DNA from: JACJWR01 sp964556255
GTDB lineage: Bacteria; Actinomycetota; Actinomycetes; S36-B12; UBA10799
DNA: 64,000 nt
NCBI GenBank assembly: GCA_964556255.1
Contig: CAZKVQ010000005.1
Location: 1-64,000 of the forward strand
Direction: 5' to 3'
Below are positions 51,601 to 60,226 of this stretch, in pieces. Position 1 is the stretch's first letter; each line of letters starts with the position of its first letter. Position numbers and translations under genes: made by a program. The notes under the pieces were generated by a model. It worked only from the letters and a program-made list of their open reading frames with translations, searched no databases and had not been told where the DNA came from.

Positions 51601-52526
51601 CGTCTCCGGACCGTTCCCTGCGCGACCGCCTCACCGGAATCCCGGAGGCGGTCTCAGCGAAGTCGACGAGGGTACGTGAGTCCCATGCCTGGATCGACGA
51701 GATCGCCCGAGCACTGCACCGCTACGTCGCCCGATCAGTCGGACGGCAGGCGACGGTCATCACCTATGCGAGCTACTTCCTGGCCTTCGCGCTCCTCGTG
51801 GTGTACCTGCTGCTGATCGAATGGCTGATCCATTCGTCACCTCGCGCCGAGCGACTCATCCGGAACATCCTCGATGTGGGACCGGAGGTCGACCTCGGCA
51901 CCGCGGTCGACACTACGACAACGTCCTCGATCAACGCCCTCATCGGGGTTGTCGGCGTGGTGGGTGTGGTTCTGGCCGCAGCGGCCACCGCGTCGAGCCT
52001 GCGTGTCGGTTTGGATTCGGTGTTCGGGTTGACCTCACCGAGGAGGAGCCTGCTCAAAGCGCCGGCCCTGGATTTCTCGGCCGGTATCTGGTTGGCGACC
52101 CTCATGCTGTTCTCGTGGGTGTTGGCGCTGGCCACCTTCGTACGCCGGGGTGTGTTGACCGACGTCACGGGCGCGTCGCCGCCGGGCACCTTCGTCGTCT
52201 ACATCAAGCTCGGGTCGATAGTGCTCGCAGTGGGGCTATTCACCTGGGTGCTGGAGAGATCCTTCCGGCGGGGACGCGGCGCCATCCCAACCACGGCCAG
52301 GGTGGTGGGGGCCGTGCTCGCGGCCGTCTTCATCGTGATCTGCAACTACGTACTGCTCTTCTTCCTGTTTGCCGCCCTGGTTGATCCCGAGGGCGGCGGC
52401 GGTTTCGAACTCGCCCTGATCCTGCTGCTCTGGGTCAGCGTCGTGATCCGCGGTGTGATGATGATCAGTTGCTGGGTGGCGGTGCACGATGGCGTCCCCG
52501 ACGGCGCGGGCCCAGACGTCGACTAG
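51597..52526 (+). CDS. YihY/BrkB-like membrane protein
   Basis: 309 residues. A cytosolic amino-terminal helix region of about 50 residues, then about six transmembrane helices, with strongly hydrophobic segments such as FLAFALLVVYLLLIEWLI and IWLATLMLFSWVLALATFV. The pattern of helices, and the loop ILDVGPEVDLGTAVDTTTTSSINALIG-like region, suggest the YihY/BrkB (virulence factor BrkB) family; similarity is moderate. Function unknown. It is translationally coupled to the thioesterase gene. Confidence 0.65.
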   Translation: MTSPDRSLRDRLTGIPEAVSAKSTRVRESHAWIDEIARALHRYVARSVGRQATVITYASYFLAFALLVVYLLLIEWLIHSSPRAERLIRNILDVGPEVDLGTAVDTTTTSSINALIGVVGVVGVVLAAAATASSLRVGLDSVFGLTSPRRSLLKAPALDFSAGIWLATLMLFSWVLALATFVRRGVLTDVTGASPPGTFVVYIKLGSIVLAVGLFTWVLERSFRRGRGAIPTTARVVGAVLAAVFIVICNYVLLFFLFAALVDPEGGGGFELALILLLWVSVVIRGVMMISCWVAVHDGVPDGAGPDVD

Positions 52527-52589
52527 ATCGGAGCCGCAGAGGGCCCGACGATCGAGGCGGCGAGCTCTCGCGGTCGGTGCCGACGCCTT

Positions 52590-53528
52590 TCAGTCGCTTG
52601 CGCCGTTGAGGTAGTCGGCGAATCCACGCTCGACCGCCGATACCAACTCGTCGGAGAAACGCGGATCGCCGAAGGAGTTGAAACGGGTCGAGACGGCGCG
52701 GGTGTATCGGCGCCTGTCGATGTGGACCCCCAGCAAGTGGGCGAGTCCCTGGCGAACGGCGTCATCCCCGGCAATCAGATCTGCCATCTCGATCTCGAGC
52801 ACATTGTCGAAGTACTCGCGGTATCGGCGGGCGGCGGTGTCGTAGTCGGAGAATGCGTATTGCTGACGGATGAACAATCCGTCCTCCTCGATCATGTCCA
52901 GCAAGCCCTCCTCATCCAATTGACTTGCCTCGACCTCCCCCGACTTCAGGTAGCCCCGCAGCAGGACGAACGAGGACAGGATGCGGCGCACGGGGTCGCG
53001 TCGCAAGAGGATGATCCGCGCGTCGGCCCCGACTACCGCCCTCATCCGCGCCACCCCGGTGCCGTCGAGAAGTTGGTACTCGGGTGTGATCTCCCCGACC
53101 ATCTGATAGGTCCCGGCGGCGGGGGCGAACAGTTCGACGTAGGGAATGCGAGCGAGGTCCTCGGCGCTGGCACAGGAGAGGATCAACTCGGTCGTGTGCC
53201 GCTGATTGCGCTCGCGGATGCGCGACGCACGCACCACCTCCCCACGGCCCGACACCGTCCGCCCTGCATCCCTCACCCGTCGGCCCGCTTGGCGCGCAAG
53301 CCCGGCAAGCCCCGCGGAACGCTGCTCGGCAATCCGCTGATTGGTCTCGAGATAGTCGCGCAACCAGCCCAGGGGACGATTGCCGGCGACCGTGTCGAAG
53401 TAGTGCAGTTCCTTCTGGGGATGAATGTAGACCGGGGTGCAGTCATCCAGCAGCTGCGCGAGCAGAGTCGAGCCCGCTCGCTGCGACCCGATCCCCACCA
53501 AGTACTTCTGGCGGCGGGTAGCAGGCAT
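52590..53528 (-). CDS. Sulfotransferase family protein
   Basis: 312 residues. PAPS-dependent sulfotransferase fold: the 5'-phosphosulfate loop is VGIGSQRAGSTLLAQLLD and the 3'-phosphate site includes ARIILLRRDPVRRILSSF (Arg and Ser contacts). KELHYFD near residue 40 supplies the usual catalytic-site residues. It resembles heparan-sulfate-type sulfotransferases more than mycobacterial Stf0. The acceptor is unknown. A -10 box sits 7 nt before the ATG, in the 43-bp spacer after the MMPL gene. Confidence 0.85.
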   Translation of the reverse strand: MPATRRQKYLVGIGSQRAGSTLLAQLLDDCTPVYIHPQKELHYFDTVAGNRPLGWLRDYLETNQRIAEQRSAGLAGLARQAGRRVRDAGRTVSGRGEVVRASRIRERNQRHTTELILSCASAEDLARIPYVELFAPAAGTYQMVGEITPEYQLLDGTGVARMRAVVGADARIILLRRDPVRRILSSFVLLRGYLKSGEVEASQLDEEGLLDMIEEDGLFIRQQYAFSDYDTAARRYREYFDNVLEIEMADLIAGDDAVRQGLAHLLGVHIDRRRYTRAVSTRFNSFGDPRFSDELVSAVERGFADYLNGASD

Positions 53529-53535
53529 GGTGTGG

Positions 53536-53541
53536 ACTCTA
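53536..53541 (-). promoter_or_regulatory. -10 box TAGAGT for the sulfotransferase gene
   Basis: On the minus strand, TAGAGT is followed by 7 nt and the ATG at 53528. Confidence 0.45.
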
Positions 53542-53571
53542 GCCGGGGCCGCCGGATCCCGATGCCCGCGC

Positions 53572-56037
53572 TCAGACCCCGGAAGTCACGCGCTCAGGTT
53601 CAGGCTCCTCCGGTGCGGCTTCGGACGGGTCATTCTTGGCCAGTTTGGATGGCCACCAGATCTTCGAGCCGATGTCGTACGCCAGTGCCGGAACCAACGT
53701 CGAGCGAATCACGAAGGTGTCCAACAGCACCCCGATGGCGACTGCGAAGCCGATCTCCCGCAGGAAGACCAGTGGCAGCACGCCGAGCACCAGGAAGGTG
53801 GCCGCCAAGACGATTCCGGCCGAGGTGATCACGCCACCGGTGACCGTGAGCCCGCGAAGGATGCCGGGCCTGGTGCCCCTCTTCTGGGATTCCTCCCGCA
53901 CCCGGGTCCTGAGGAAGATGTTGTAGTCAACACCCAGTGCTACCAGGAAGACGAACGCGAACAGCGGGAAGGATGTATCCCCTCCTGGGAACTTGAACAC
54001 ATTGTTGAAGAACAGCGCGCAGACACCGAGGGTCGCGAAGTAGGACAACACCACGGTGCCGATCAGCAACAGTGGTGCCACCAGGGCTCGGAGCAGCAGG
54101 ATGAGGATCACGAAGATGACGGCCAGCACCACCGGGATGATCAGGTTTCGGTCATGCCGTGACGCTTGGTCGACATCGAGTTGGGCCGCCGTCTGGCCGC
54201 CCACGAGCACCTCGCCACCAGGAACCGCATCGACGCGTTCCCGCAGGTCGGCCACCGTAGCCTCCGCCTGCTGGCTGTCGGCCGCGGCACTGAGCACCAC
54301 CTGCAGCTGGATCTGACCGTCGACCACTTTCGGCGGCGCGCTGATAGCGCTGGGCGAGCCGGGACCGCCGACCGCACCCGTATACGGCAGTACGAGCGCG
54401 ACACCTGGTGTCTCCTTGACCACCTGCGTCACCTGCTTGGCCTGCTCTGCGTTGGCGATCACGATGGTCGGCGTTCCGAGGCCGCCGGCGTAGTGCTGGG
54501 TCAACTCCTCCTGACCGACCACCGAGTCGGTGCGCTCGACGAAGGCCTGGGTCGTGGTGATTCCGTTGGCCTTCAAGGTCGGGGTGAACGCCGCGAAGCC
54601 GAGCATGATCGCCGCGGTCACGATCCAGACGAGGCGCGGACGCTTGCCGACCCCGCCGGCCACCTTCGACCAGATCCCGGAGAGTCGCTCGTCCGACTCC
54701 CCCACCTTCGGCACCTTGGGCCAGAACGCCCAACGACCAGGGGGGAACTTCTCCCGGGAGAACGGTCCCCACCCCGGGCGGACGATCCGCATGATTCCGA
54801 AGACGATCCACGCGATGACCGTGACAACAGCCAAGATGCCACCCGCGGCGAGGAAGGGGCCGGCCGGGATATCGGTGAGCAGGCTCAAGACCAGCCCGAT
54901 GATCGCCGGCACCAAGAAGGCCAGCACCGGCAACACGACGCTGGGGATGATCAGCAGCGCCGGCAGGAAGGTGAGCATCACGACGAGGGCGGCGAGGATG
55001 CCCAGCGCACTGACCGGTCCGATCGACCGGTTGGAGTTCAATTCGCTCAGCAGCAGGCACATCAGGCCGATGCAGACCGTCGCGGCACTGGCCACGATCG
55101 GCTCGACCACACCTCTGAGGGCCGCCTTCATCGCTTCGGTGTGTTGCCGATGGTGATGGAGCTCCTCTCGATACCTCGCCACCAGCAACAGGGCATAGTC
55201 CGTCCCGGCGCCGAAAACCAAGACCGTCAGAATCCCCTGGCTCTGCCCGTTGAGCACCAGGATGTCGTTCTTGGCCATGAAGTAGACGACGGCGCTGGCC
55301 GCCGATAGGGCCATGCCTGCTGCCAGCAGCGGTATCAACCAGAGGAAAGGGCTGCGGTAGACCAGGATCAGGATTACTGCGACCACGACCGCGGTAGCCC
55401 CGAGCAGAGTGGTGTCGATCGCTCCGAACACCTTGATCAAGTCGGCGAGGATGCCACCCGGGCCGGTGACGTTGATCCGCAGGGCCGGATAGTCCTTCGC
55501 CCCCTCTCGGATGGCATCGGTGACCCCGGCGGTGGTCAGTTCCCCGTTGGACAAGTTCTGGCCCGCCTTGTCCGCGTTGACAGGAACGTTCAACAGCAGG
55601 GCCTGGCCGTCCTGGGACGGAATCGGCACGATCGGCGTCGGATCCAAGTAGGCGCCAACCGTCGTGCCTCCCTCGACGGGAAGGTCGGGGATCCTGGCGG
55701 CGAAGGTGGTGGCGGAGGCAACCTCTGCGGGCGTCAACTTCTGGCCGTTGGGAGAGGTCACGACGACAAGTACCGGCAAAGAGTTCTTGGCCGAGAACTT
55801 CTTCTGCGCCTCGGCCACCCTGGTCGACTCTGCTGAGGCGGGCAGGAAGGAGGCGTTGTCATTCTTCTGAACCTCGCCGAGTTTGCCGGAGAGGGGCCCG
55901 GCAACGCTGCCGATCACCAGCCAGGCAATCGCTACGACAACTGCCAACCAGACCCCCCTACGGGCCTTGCGGGTGGAGGCGTCTGGGGCAACGAAGACCT
56001 GATCATCGGCCGGATCCTGCTGCAGTTGCGCATCCAT
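53572..56037 (-). CDS. MMPL/RND family exporter
   Basis: 821 residues, twelve transmembrane helices in two RND halves. First helix GVWLAVVVAIAWLVIGSVAG. The periplasmic loop contains AQKKFSAKNSLPVLVVVTSP, and the conserved transmembrane motifs are VFGAGTDYALLLVARYREE and ALGVDYNIFLRTRVREES. This family exports lipids or siderophores in mycobacteria. The ATG at 56037 has GGAAGGG at good spacing; upstream in-frame ATGs are weaker. It is followed closely by the sulfotransferase gene on the same strand. The cargo is unknown. Confidence 0.92.
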   Translation of the reverse strand: MDAQLQQDPADDQVFVAPDASTRKARRGVWLAVVVAIAWLVIGSVAGPLSGKLGEVQKNDNASFLPASAESTRVAEAQKKFSAKNSLPVLVVVTSPNGQKLTPAEVASATTFAARIPDLPVEGGTTVGAYLDPTPIVPIPSQDGQALLLNVPVNADKAGQNLSNGELTTAGVTDAIREGAKDYPALRINVTGPGGILADLIKVFGAIDTTLLGATAVVVAVILILVYRSPFLWLIPLLAAGMALSAASAVVYFMAKNDILVLNGQSQGILTVLVFGAGTDYALLLVARYREELHHHRQHTEAMKAALRGVVEPIVASAATVCIGLMCLLLSELNSNRSIGPVSALGILAALVVMLTFLPALLIIPSVVLPVLAFLVPAIIGLVLSLLTDIPAGPFLAAGGILAVVTVIAWIVFGIMRIVRPGWGPFSREKFPPGRWAFWPKVPKVGESDERLSGIWSKVAGGVGKRPRLVWIVTAAIMLGFAAFTPTLKANGITTTQAFVERTDSVVGQEELTQHYAGGLGTPTIVIANAEQAKQVTQVVKETPGVALVLPYTGAVGGPGSPSAISAPPKVVDGQIQLQVVLSAAADSQQAEATVADLRERVDAVPGGEVLVGGQTAAQLDVDQASRHDRNLIIPVVLAVIFVILILLLRALVAPLLLIGTVVLSYFATLGVCALFFNNVFKFPGGDTSFPLFAFVFLVALGVDYNIFLRTRVREESQKRGTRPGILRGLTVTGGVITSAGIVLAATFLVLGVLPLVFLREIGFAVAIGVLLDTFVIRSTLVPALAYDIGSKIWWPSKLAKNDPSEAAPEEPEPERVTSGV

Positions 56038-56163
56038 CGGGGGCCCTTCCATAGACCTGGGAGCAGGGTTGGTCAGTCTCTGACAGGAATCTAGGCCATG
56101 TCGTTGCACGGGCAACACGAGACGGCAGAAGTCGCCGAAGCGCGCGATGTCGACGTGGCGGCC

Positions 56164-57207
56164 TCAGGGAACCTGGGACGGCTCCTGCCACAGGTTGATC
56201 CCGGCGTCCCGGGCGTACCGATCAATCTCCGCGAGCTCCTCATCGGTGAAGTCGACTCCGCGCACCGCGCCGACCGTGTCGGCCAACTGGCCGACGCTGC
56301 TGGCCCCAACCAGCGTCGACGTCACCCGCGGATCGCGCAATGTCCACGCCACCGCGAGTTGCGCCAGTGTCTGACCGCGGCCGTGGGCGATGTCCCGCAG
56401 TCCACGGACGGCCGCCAACCTCTCAGCAGTGAGCCACCCCGGCTGAAACGAGGACTCCCGGGCAGCTCGCGAATCTGAGGGGATTCCGTCCAGGTAGCGA
56501 TCGGTGAGCATTCCCTGGGCGAGCGGGCTGAAGGCGATACAGCCCGCACCGACCTCGGCGAGGGTGTCCAGCAGGCCCTCCTCTATCCACCGGTTGAACA
56601 TCGAATAGGAAGGTTGGTGGATCAGCAGCGGGGTGCCGAGATCTCGAAGCAGTGCCGCAGCCCGCAGGGTTCGGGCAGGCGAATACGAGGAGATCCCGGC
56701 GTACAGGGCCTTTCCCTGGGTGACAGCGGACGCGAGGGCACCCATCGTCTCCTCCAGCGGAGTGCCGGGGTCGGCCCGGTGGCTATAGAAGATGTCGACG
56801 TAGTCCAGCCCCAGGCGGTCCAGGCTCTGGTCCAGGCTGGCGAGCAGGTACTTGCGCGATCCCAGGTTGCCGTAGGGGCCGGGCCACATATCCCAGCCGG
56901 CCTTCGTCGAGATGATCAGCTCATCTCGGAGTCCCGAGAAATCCTCTCGGAGGATGCGACCGACATTGAGCTCCGCCGAGCCATACGGCGGGCCATAGTT
57001 GTTGGCCAGGTCGAAATGGGTGATCCCGGCGTCAAATGCGGCCCGCATCAGCGCGCGCTGCTTGGCCACCGGGGTGTCATCGCCGAAGTTGTGCCAGAAG
57101 CCCAGCGAGATGGCCGGCAACGTCAGACCGCTGCGACCGCATCGGCGCTGCGGCATCCGCTCGTCGTACCGCTCCGGATCGGGCAGGTACGTGTGCGGGG
57201 GTGACAT
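56164..57207 (-). CDS. Aldo/keto reductase (YghZ/Gpr-like)
   Basis: 347 residues. (beta/alpha)8-barrel NADPH reductase with the catalytic tetrad visible: Asp and Tyr in HFDLANNYGPPYGSAE, Lys in IISTKAGWDMWPGPYG, and His in DIFYSHRADPGTPLEE. The last two segments match the L-glyceraldehyde 3-phosphate reductase (YghZ) group, which detoxifies aldehydes. The NADPH-binding tail is VTSTLVGASSVGQL. The open frame continues upstream, but MSPPHTYLPDPERY is the conserved start. A CAGATT lies seven bases before the ATG. Confidence 0.92.
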   Translation of the reverse strand: MSPPHTYLPDPERYDERMPQRRCGRSGLTLPAISLGFWHNFGDDTPVAKQRALMRAAFDAGITHFDLANNYGPPYGSAELNVGRILREDFSGLRDELIISTKAGWDMWPGPYGNLGSRKYLLASLDQSLDRLGLDYVDIFYSHRADPGTPLEETMGALASAVTQGKALYAGISSYSPARTLRAAALLRDLGTPLLIHQPSYSMFNRWIEEGLLDTLAEVGAGCIAFSPLAQGMLTDRYLDGIPSDSRAARESSFQPGWLTAERLAAVRGLRDIAHGRGQTLAQLAVAWTLRDPRVTSTLVGASSVGQLADTVGAVRGVDFTDEELAEIDRYARDAGINLWQEPSQVP

Positions 57208-57407
57208 GTGCACGAATCTGCCACCCAGGTCGGCCCGACGCCACCGGGCGGCAGCGATCGGGCGCGCATGCCGGCCACCAACCGAGCACGGCGGCCCCTT
57301 CCGGCAGTACTGTGACAGCCACATCGTCAAAGGTGACGAAGCGCCGCATCGCGGGGCACGAGGCGCCTGGGGATCAGGGCCGCGTGCCCGACGGGAGAGG
57401 TACACGA

Positions 57408-58901
57408 ATGTACGAGCCGACCTGGGATTCCGTCAGCACTCACCCGCTGCCGACGTGGTACGACGACGCGAAGCTGGGCATCTTCCTGCACTGGGGTCTC
57501 TACTCGATACCTGGTTGGGCACCTCAAGTGCCCAACATCCAGGAACTACTGCGCACCAAGGGTCCCAAGGCCATGCTGTGGGACAACCCGTACGCGGAGT
57601 GGTACCTCAACACCATGCAGCTTCCGGGCAGCCCGACCAACATCCACCACGTGCAGACGTATGGTCAGGACTTCGAATACGACGGCTTCCGTCCCGCCTT
57701 CGATGAGGGAAGCATGGCCGCCGATCTTGACGAACTCGCAGGTGTCTGCGCCGCCGCAGGTGCCAGGTACGTGGTCCTGACCACCAAGCACCATGAGGGA
57801 TTCACCCTGTGGCCCGCCAGCATCCCGCATCCGAGAAAAGGCTTCTACCACGCCCAGCGCGACATCGTCGGCGACCTGGGCGCGGCCGTTCGACGACGCG
57901 ACATGCGGATGGGCCTCTACTACTCCGGTGGCTACGACTGGCCGTTCAACGACGCCGTGTTGAGCAACCCCGCGGACGCCAGCCTGGCGGTTCCCACCGG
58001 GGCCGAGTACCGGGAGTATGCGGAGGCACATGTGCGTGAACTGATTGACCGCTACCAACCGTCGGTGCTGTGGAACGACATCTGCTGGCCGGGCGGTGGC
58101 AACCTGGCCGAGCTGTTCGCCCACTACTACAACACCGTGACCGACGGGGTCGTCAACGATCGATGGCTGGAAGCCGAGGGCGACCGGACCGCGGTCGGGG
58201 ACGCGCTCGCCCGCGGACTCGGAAGTGCGATCCAGGCGATGTGGCACTACATCCCGGAGAGCGCGAAGTCGCTGACGTTTCCGGCGGCCCACCACTACGA
58301 CTTCAACACCCCGGAGTACGCGAAGTTCGATCACATCGTGACCAAGAAGTGGGAGTCGACGCGAGGTGTCGGACACTCGTTCGGGGCCAACCGCAACGAG
58401 CGTCCCGAGGACATCGTGACGACCACCGAACTGGTGAGGTCGTTCAGCGACATCGTCTCGAAGAACGGCAACCTCCTCATCGGCATCGGCCCGGGGCCCG
58501 ACGGCCGGATCGCCGACCAACAGGCCGCCCCCCTGCGCGGCCTCGGCTCCTGGCTGGCGGTGAACGGGGAGGCCATCTATGGATCCCGACCCTGGGATGT
58601 CGCGGCGACGGAGACCACGGAAGGTACCGAAGTGAGATTCACCCGCAACGGCGACGAGGTCTACGCGATCCTGCTGGATTTGCCCGGTAGCAGGACCTTC
58701 GGTCTCCGGGGCGTCGACGCGTCCGCCGTCTCTGATGTGCGCCTGCTCGGCGTTGACGAGGCAATCGCCTGGAACGTCTCCGGCAGAGATCTCACCGTGA
58801 CGCTGCCCGAACGCGTTCCGGTCGCCGCGGCCTATGTGTTGTCGTTGGGACGCGGAGCTCGCGCCATCACGACCGAGACCACGACGTCCGCTGCCCCCTG
58901 A
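57408..58901 (+). CDS. Alpha-L-fucosidase (glycoside hydrolase family 29)
   Basis: 497 residues. The catalytic barrel starts LPTWYDDAKLGIFLHWGLYSIPGWAP, a GH29 hallmark. Further conserved elements are TTKHHEGFTLWPA and MRMGLYYSGGYDWPF. The probable nucleophile Asp is in PSVLWNDICWPG. NGNLLIGIGPGPDGRI starts the transition to the carboxy-terminal beta domain. No signal peptide is visible, so it should be cytosolic and would act on imported fucosides. GGGAGAGG precedes the ATG. Divergent from the aldo/keto reductase gene. Confidence 0.92.
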   Translation: MYEPTWDSVSTHPLPTWYDDAKLGIFLHWGLYSIPGWAPQVPNIQELLRTKGPKAMLWDNPYAEWYLNTMQLPGSPTNIHHVQTYGQDFEYDGFRPAFDEGSMAADLDELAGVCAAAGARYVVLTTKHHEGFTLWPASIPHPRKGFYHAQRDIVGDLGAAVRRRDMRMGLYYSGGYDWPFNDAVLSNPADASLAVPTGAEYREYAEAHVRELIDRYQPSVLWNDICWPGGGNLAELFAHYYNTVTDGVVNDRWLEAEGDRTAVGDALARGLGSAIQAMWHYIPESAKSLTFPAAHHYDFNTPEYAKFDHIVTKKWESTRGVGHSFGANRNERPEDIVTTTELVRSFSDIVSKNGNLLIGIGPGPDGRIADQQAAPLRGLGSWLAVNGEAIYGSRPWDVAATETTEGTEVRFTRNGDEVYAILLDLPGSRTFGLRGVDASAVSDVRLLGVDEAIAWNVSGRDLTVTLPERVPVAAAYVLSLGRGARAITTETTTSAAP

Positions 58902-58953
58902 AGGAGCGGCCGGGCAGCCACCGACCGTGGGCGCCGTGGGGGGTGCATATCGG

Positions 58954-60108
58954 CTACTTGGGCCAGTGCTCGCGTGTGCCGGGATCGTCGGTTTCACCCC
59001 GCTCCGGTTCGCGCGGGGTCTGGATCGCCTCTCCCGGTCGACGGTTCGCGGGACGACCGGGCGAGATGACCGGCAGCGGTGGCCGCCGGGGCCCACTCCA
59101 TGGCGCGGGGACAGCATCGATGCGGGCAGCGAGCTCGTAGACGATGGACTCGTAGTTGGCGCGCCAGCCGCGGAAATGCTGATAGGCCTCGGCAGGTTCC
59201 CTCTCGATCTCGTAGCCAACAGCCTGCAGCATCGAGCATTCCTGCAGGAAGTCTTCCAACGAGACCGCCGAGGGTGTCTCCGGCGAGGGATCTGGATCGT
59301 ACGGAATGCCTTCGACATCGGCGAGATCGCGAAGGCAGACGACGCCTTGCCTGATGGCCAGCCGCATGTTGCCCTGCGGCAGGCTGGGGTTCAGCGCCAA
59401 CCTCATGGCGGCCGCGTCCATCACACAGAGCAGCGACACCAGCCAACTGTGCAAGGGCCTGGCGGAACGCATATGGATGAGGATGGGGAAATTCGCGTGG
59501 CTCTCCCCCACCTGTGCTGCCCACTCCTCCCAGGCGGGCCAAAGGTCGTCCAGCTTGGACGTGTTGGACACCATCGCGTGGCGGGCCAACAACTCCGGGG
59601 CCCAATTGGGTTCACCTGCGCGGGCATGCAGCAACCCGACCTCGCCCTCGCGCCGCTGATAGGCCGCGTACATGGTCGGCAGATAGCCGATCAGCAAGCC
59701 GATCACGATCGGCCCGGTGGCGGCCGCAGCGAAATCGATGAAGGTCAGGGTGTACCTGTCATCACTGGCGAACCCCAAGGTGAACAGGCTCGAACCCGCC
59801 TCCCGGAAAGCAGCGGCCATACCTAGGTTGGACGTGGCGAACAACAGGCAGGCATAGGCCACGAAGAACATCGCCAACCACATCAGCAACGACGTCACGA
59901 TGCTGATCGACGAGACCCACAGCAGGATGCGATCGCGGGTGTAGTAGTTGCTGCTGCGATGGGCAACAACTCGAAAGGCCGTCAGCAGCCGGCGGTTCTT
60001 CCACGACACCAGCCCCGAACTGCCCCGCGGCACCACCAGCGTACGCAGCACCGAGGAGCAGGCCCCGAACCAGAGCCACAGCCCCGCCAGCCCCACCAGC
60101 CAGTTCAT
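58954..60108 (-). CDS. Membrane protein resembling a two-helix channel core
   Basis: 384 residues. Hydrophobic helices at about 3-25, 60-92 and 115-148. Between the second and third lies a short re-entrant-like stretch, GSSLFTLGFASDDRY, placed where potassium channels have the TVGYG filter but reading TLGFA. The last 230 residues are soluble, helical and cytosolic, ending in a Pro/Arg-rich tail. I do not recognise a named family; an ion-channel-like fold is only a suggestion. The ATG at 60108 has a -10 box six bases upstream. Confidence 0.7.
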   Translation of the reverse strand: MNWLVGLAGLWLWFGACSSVLRTLVVPRGSSGLVSWKNRRLLTAFRVVAHRSSNYYTRDRILLWVSSISIVTSLLMWLAMFFVAYACLLFATSNLGMAAAFREAGSSLFTLGFASDDRYTLTFIDFAAAATGPIVIGLLIGYLPTMYAAYQRREGEVGLLHARAGEPNWAPELLARHAMVSNTSKLDDLWPAWEEWAAQVGESHANFPILIHMRSARPLHSWLVSLLCVMDAAAMRLALNPSLPQGNMRLAIRQGVVCLRDLADVEGIPYDPDPSPETPSAVSLEDFLQECSMLQAVGYEIEREPAEAYQHFRGWRANYESIVYELAARIDAVPAPWSGPRRPPLPVISPGRPANRRPGEAIQTPREPERGETDDPGTREHWPK

Positions 60109-60226
60109 GGGGGAACCCTACTGAAGGCAGCAGCAGGCCGTGGGCCTTCGAGGATGGCACGGCCCACCACCACCCACTGGGACAACGCCGCAGTGACCGT
60201 CTCCTTGCACGTGAGTCGCTACTAGG
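60109..60226. other. Short spacer between channel-like and ABC genes
   Basis: 118 bp. Apart from the TAGGGT box next to the 60108 start I see no gene, tRNA-like cloverleaf or strong hairpin. Confidence 0.4.
60115..60120 (-). promoter_or_regulatory. -10 box TAGGGT for the channel-like gene
   Basis: On the minus strand, TAGGGT is followed by 6 nt and the ATG at 60108. Confidence 0.45.

Noticed and set aside
57546..59318. 590-residue open frame on the minus strand across the fucosidase gene
   Set aside because: It is an antisense shadow of GH29: low-complexity, Arg/Gly/Val-rich, no domain, and produced by the high-GC third positions of the real gene.
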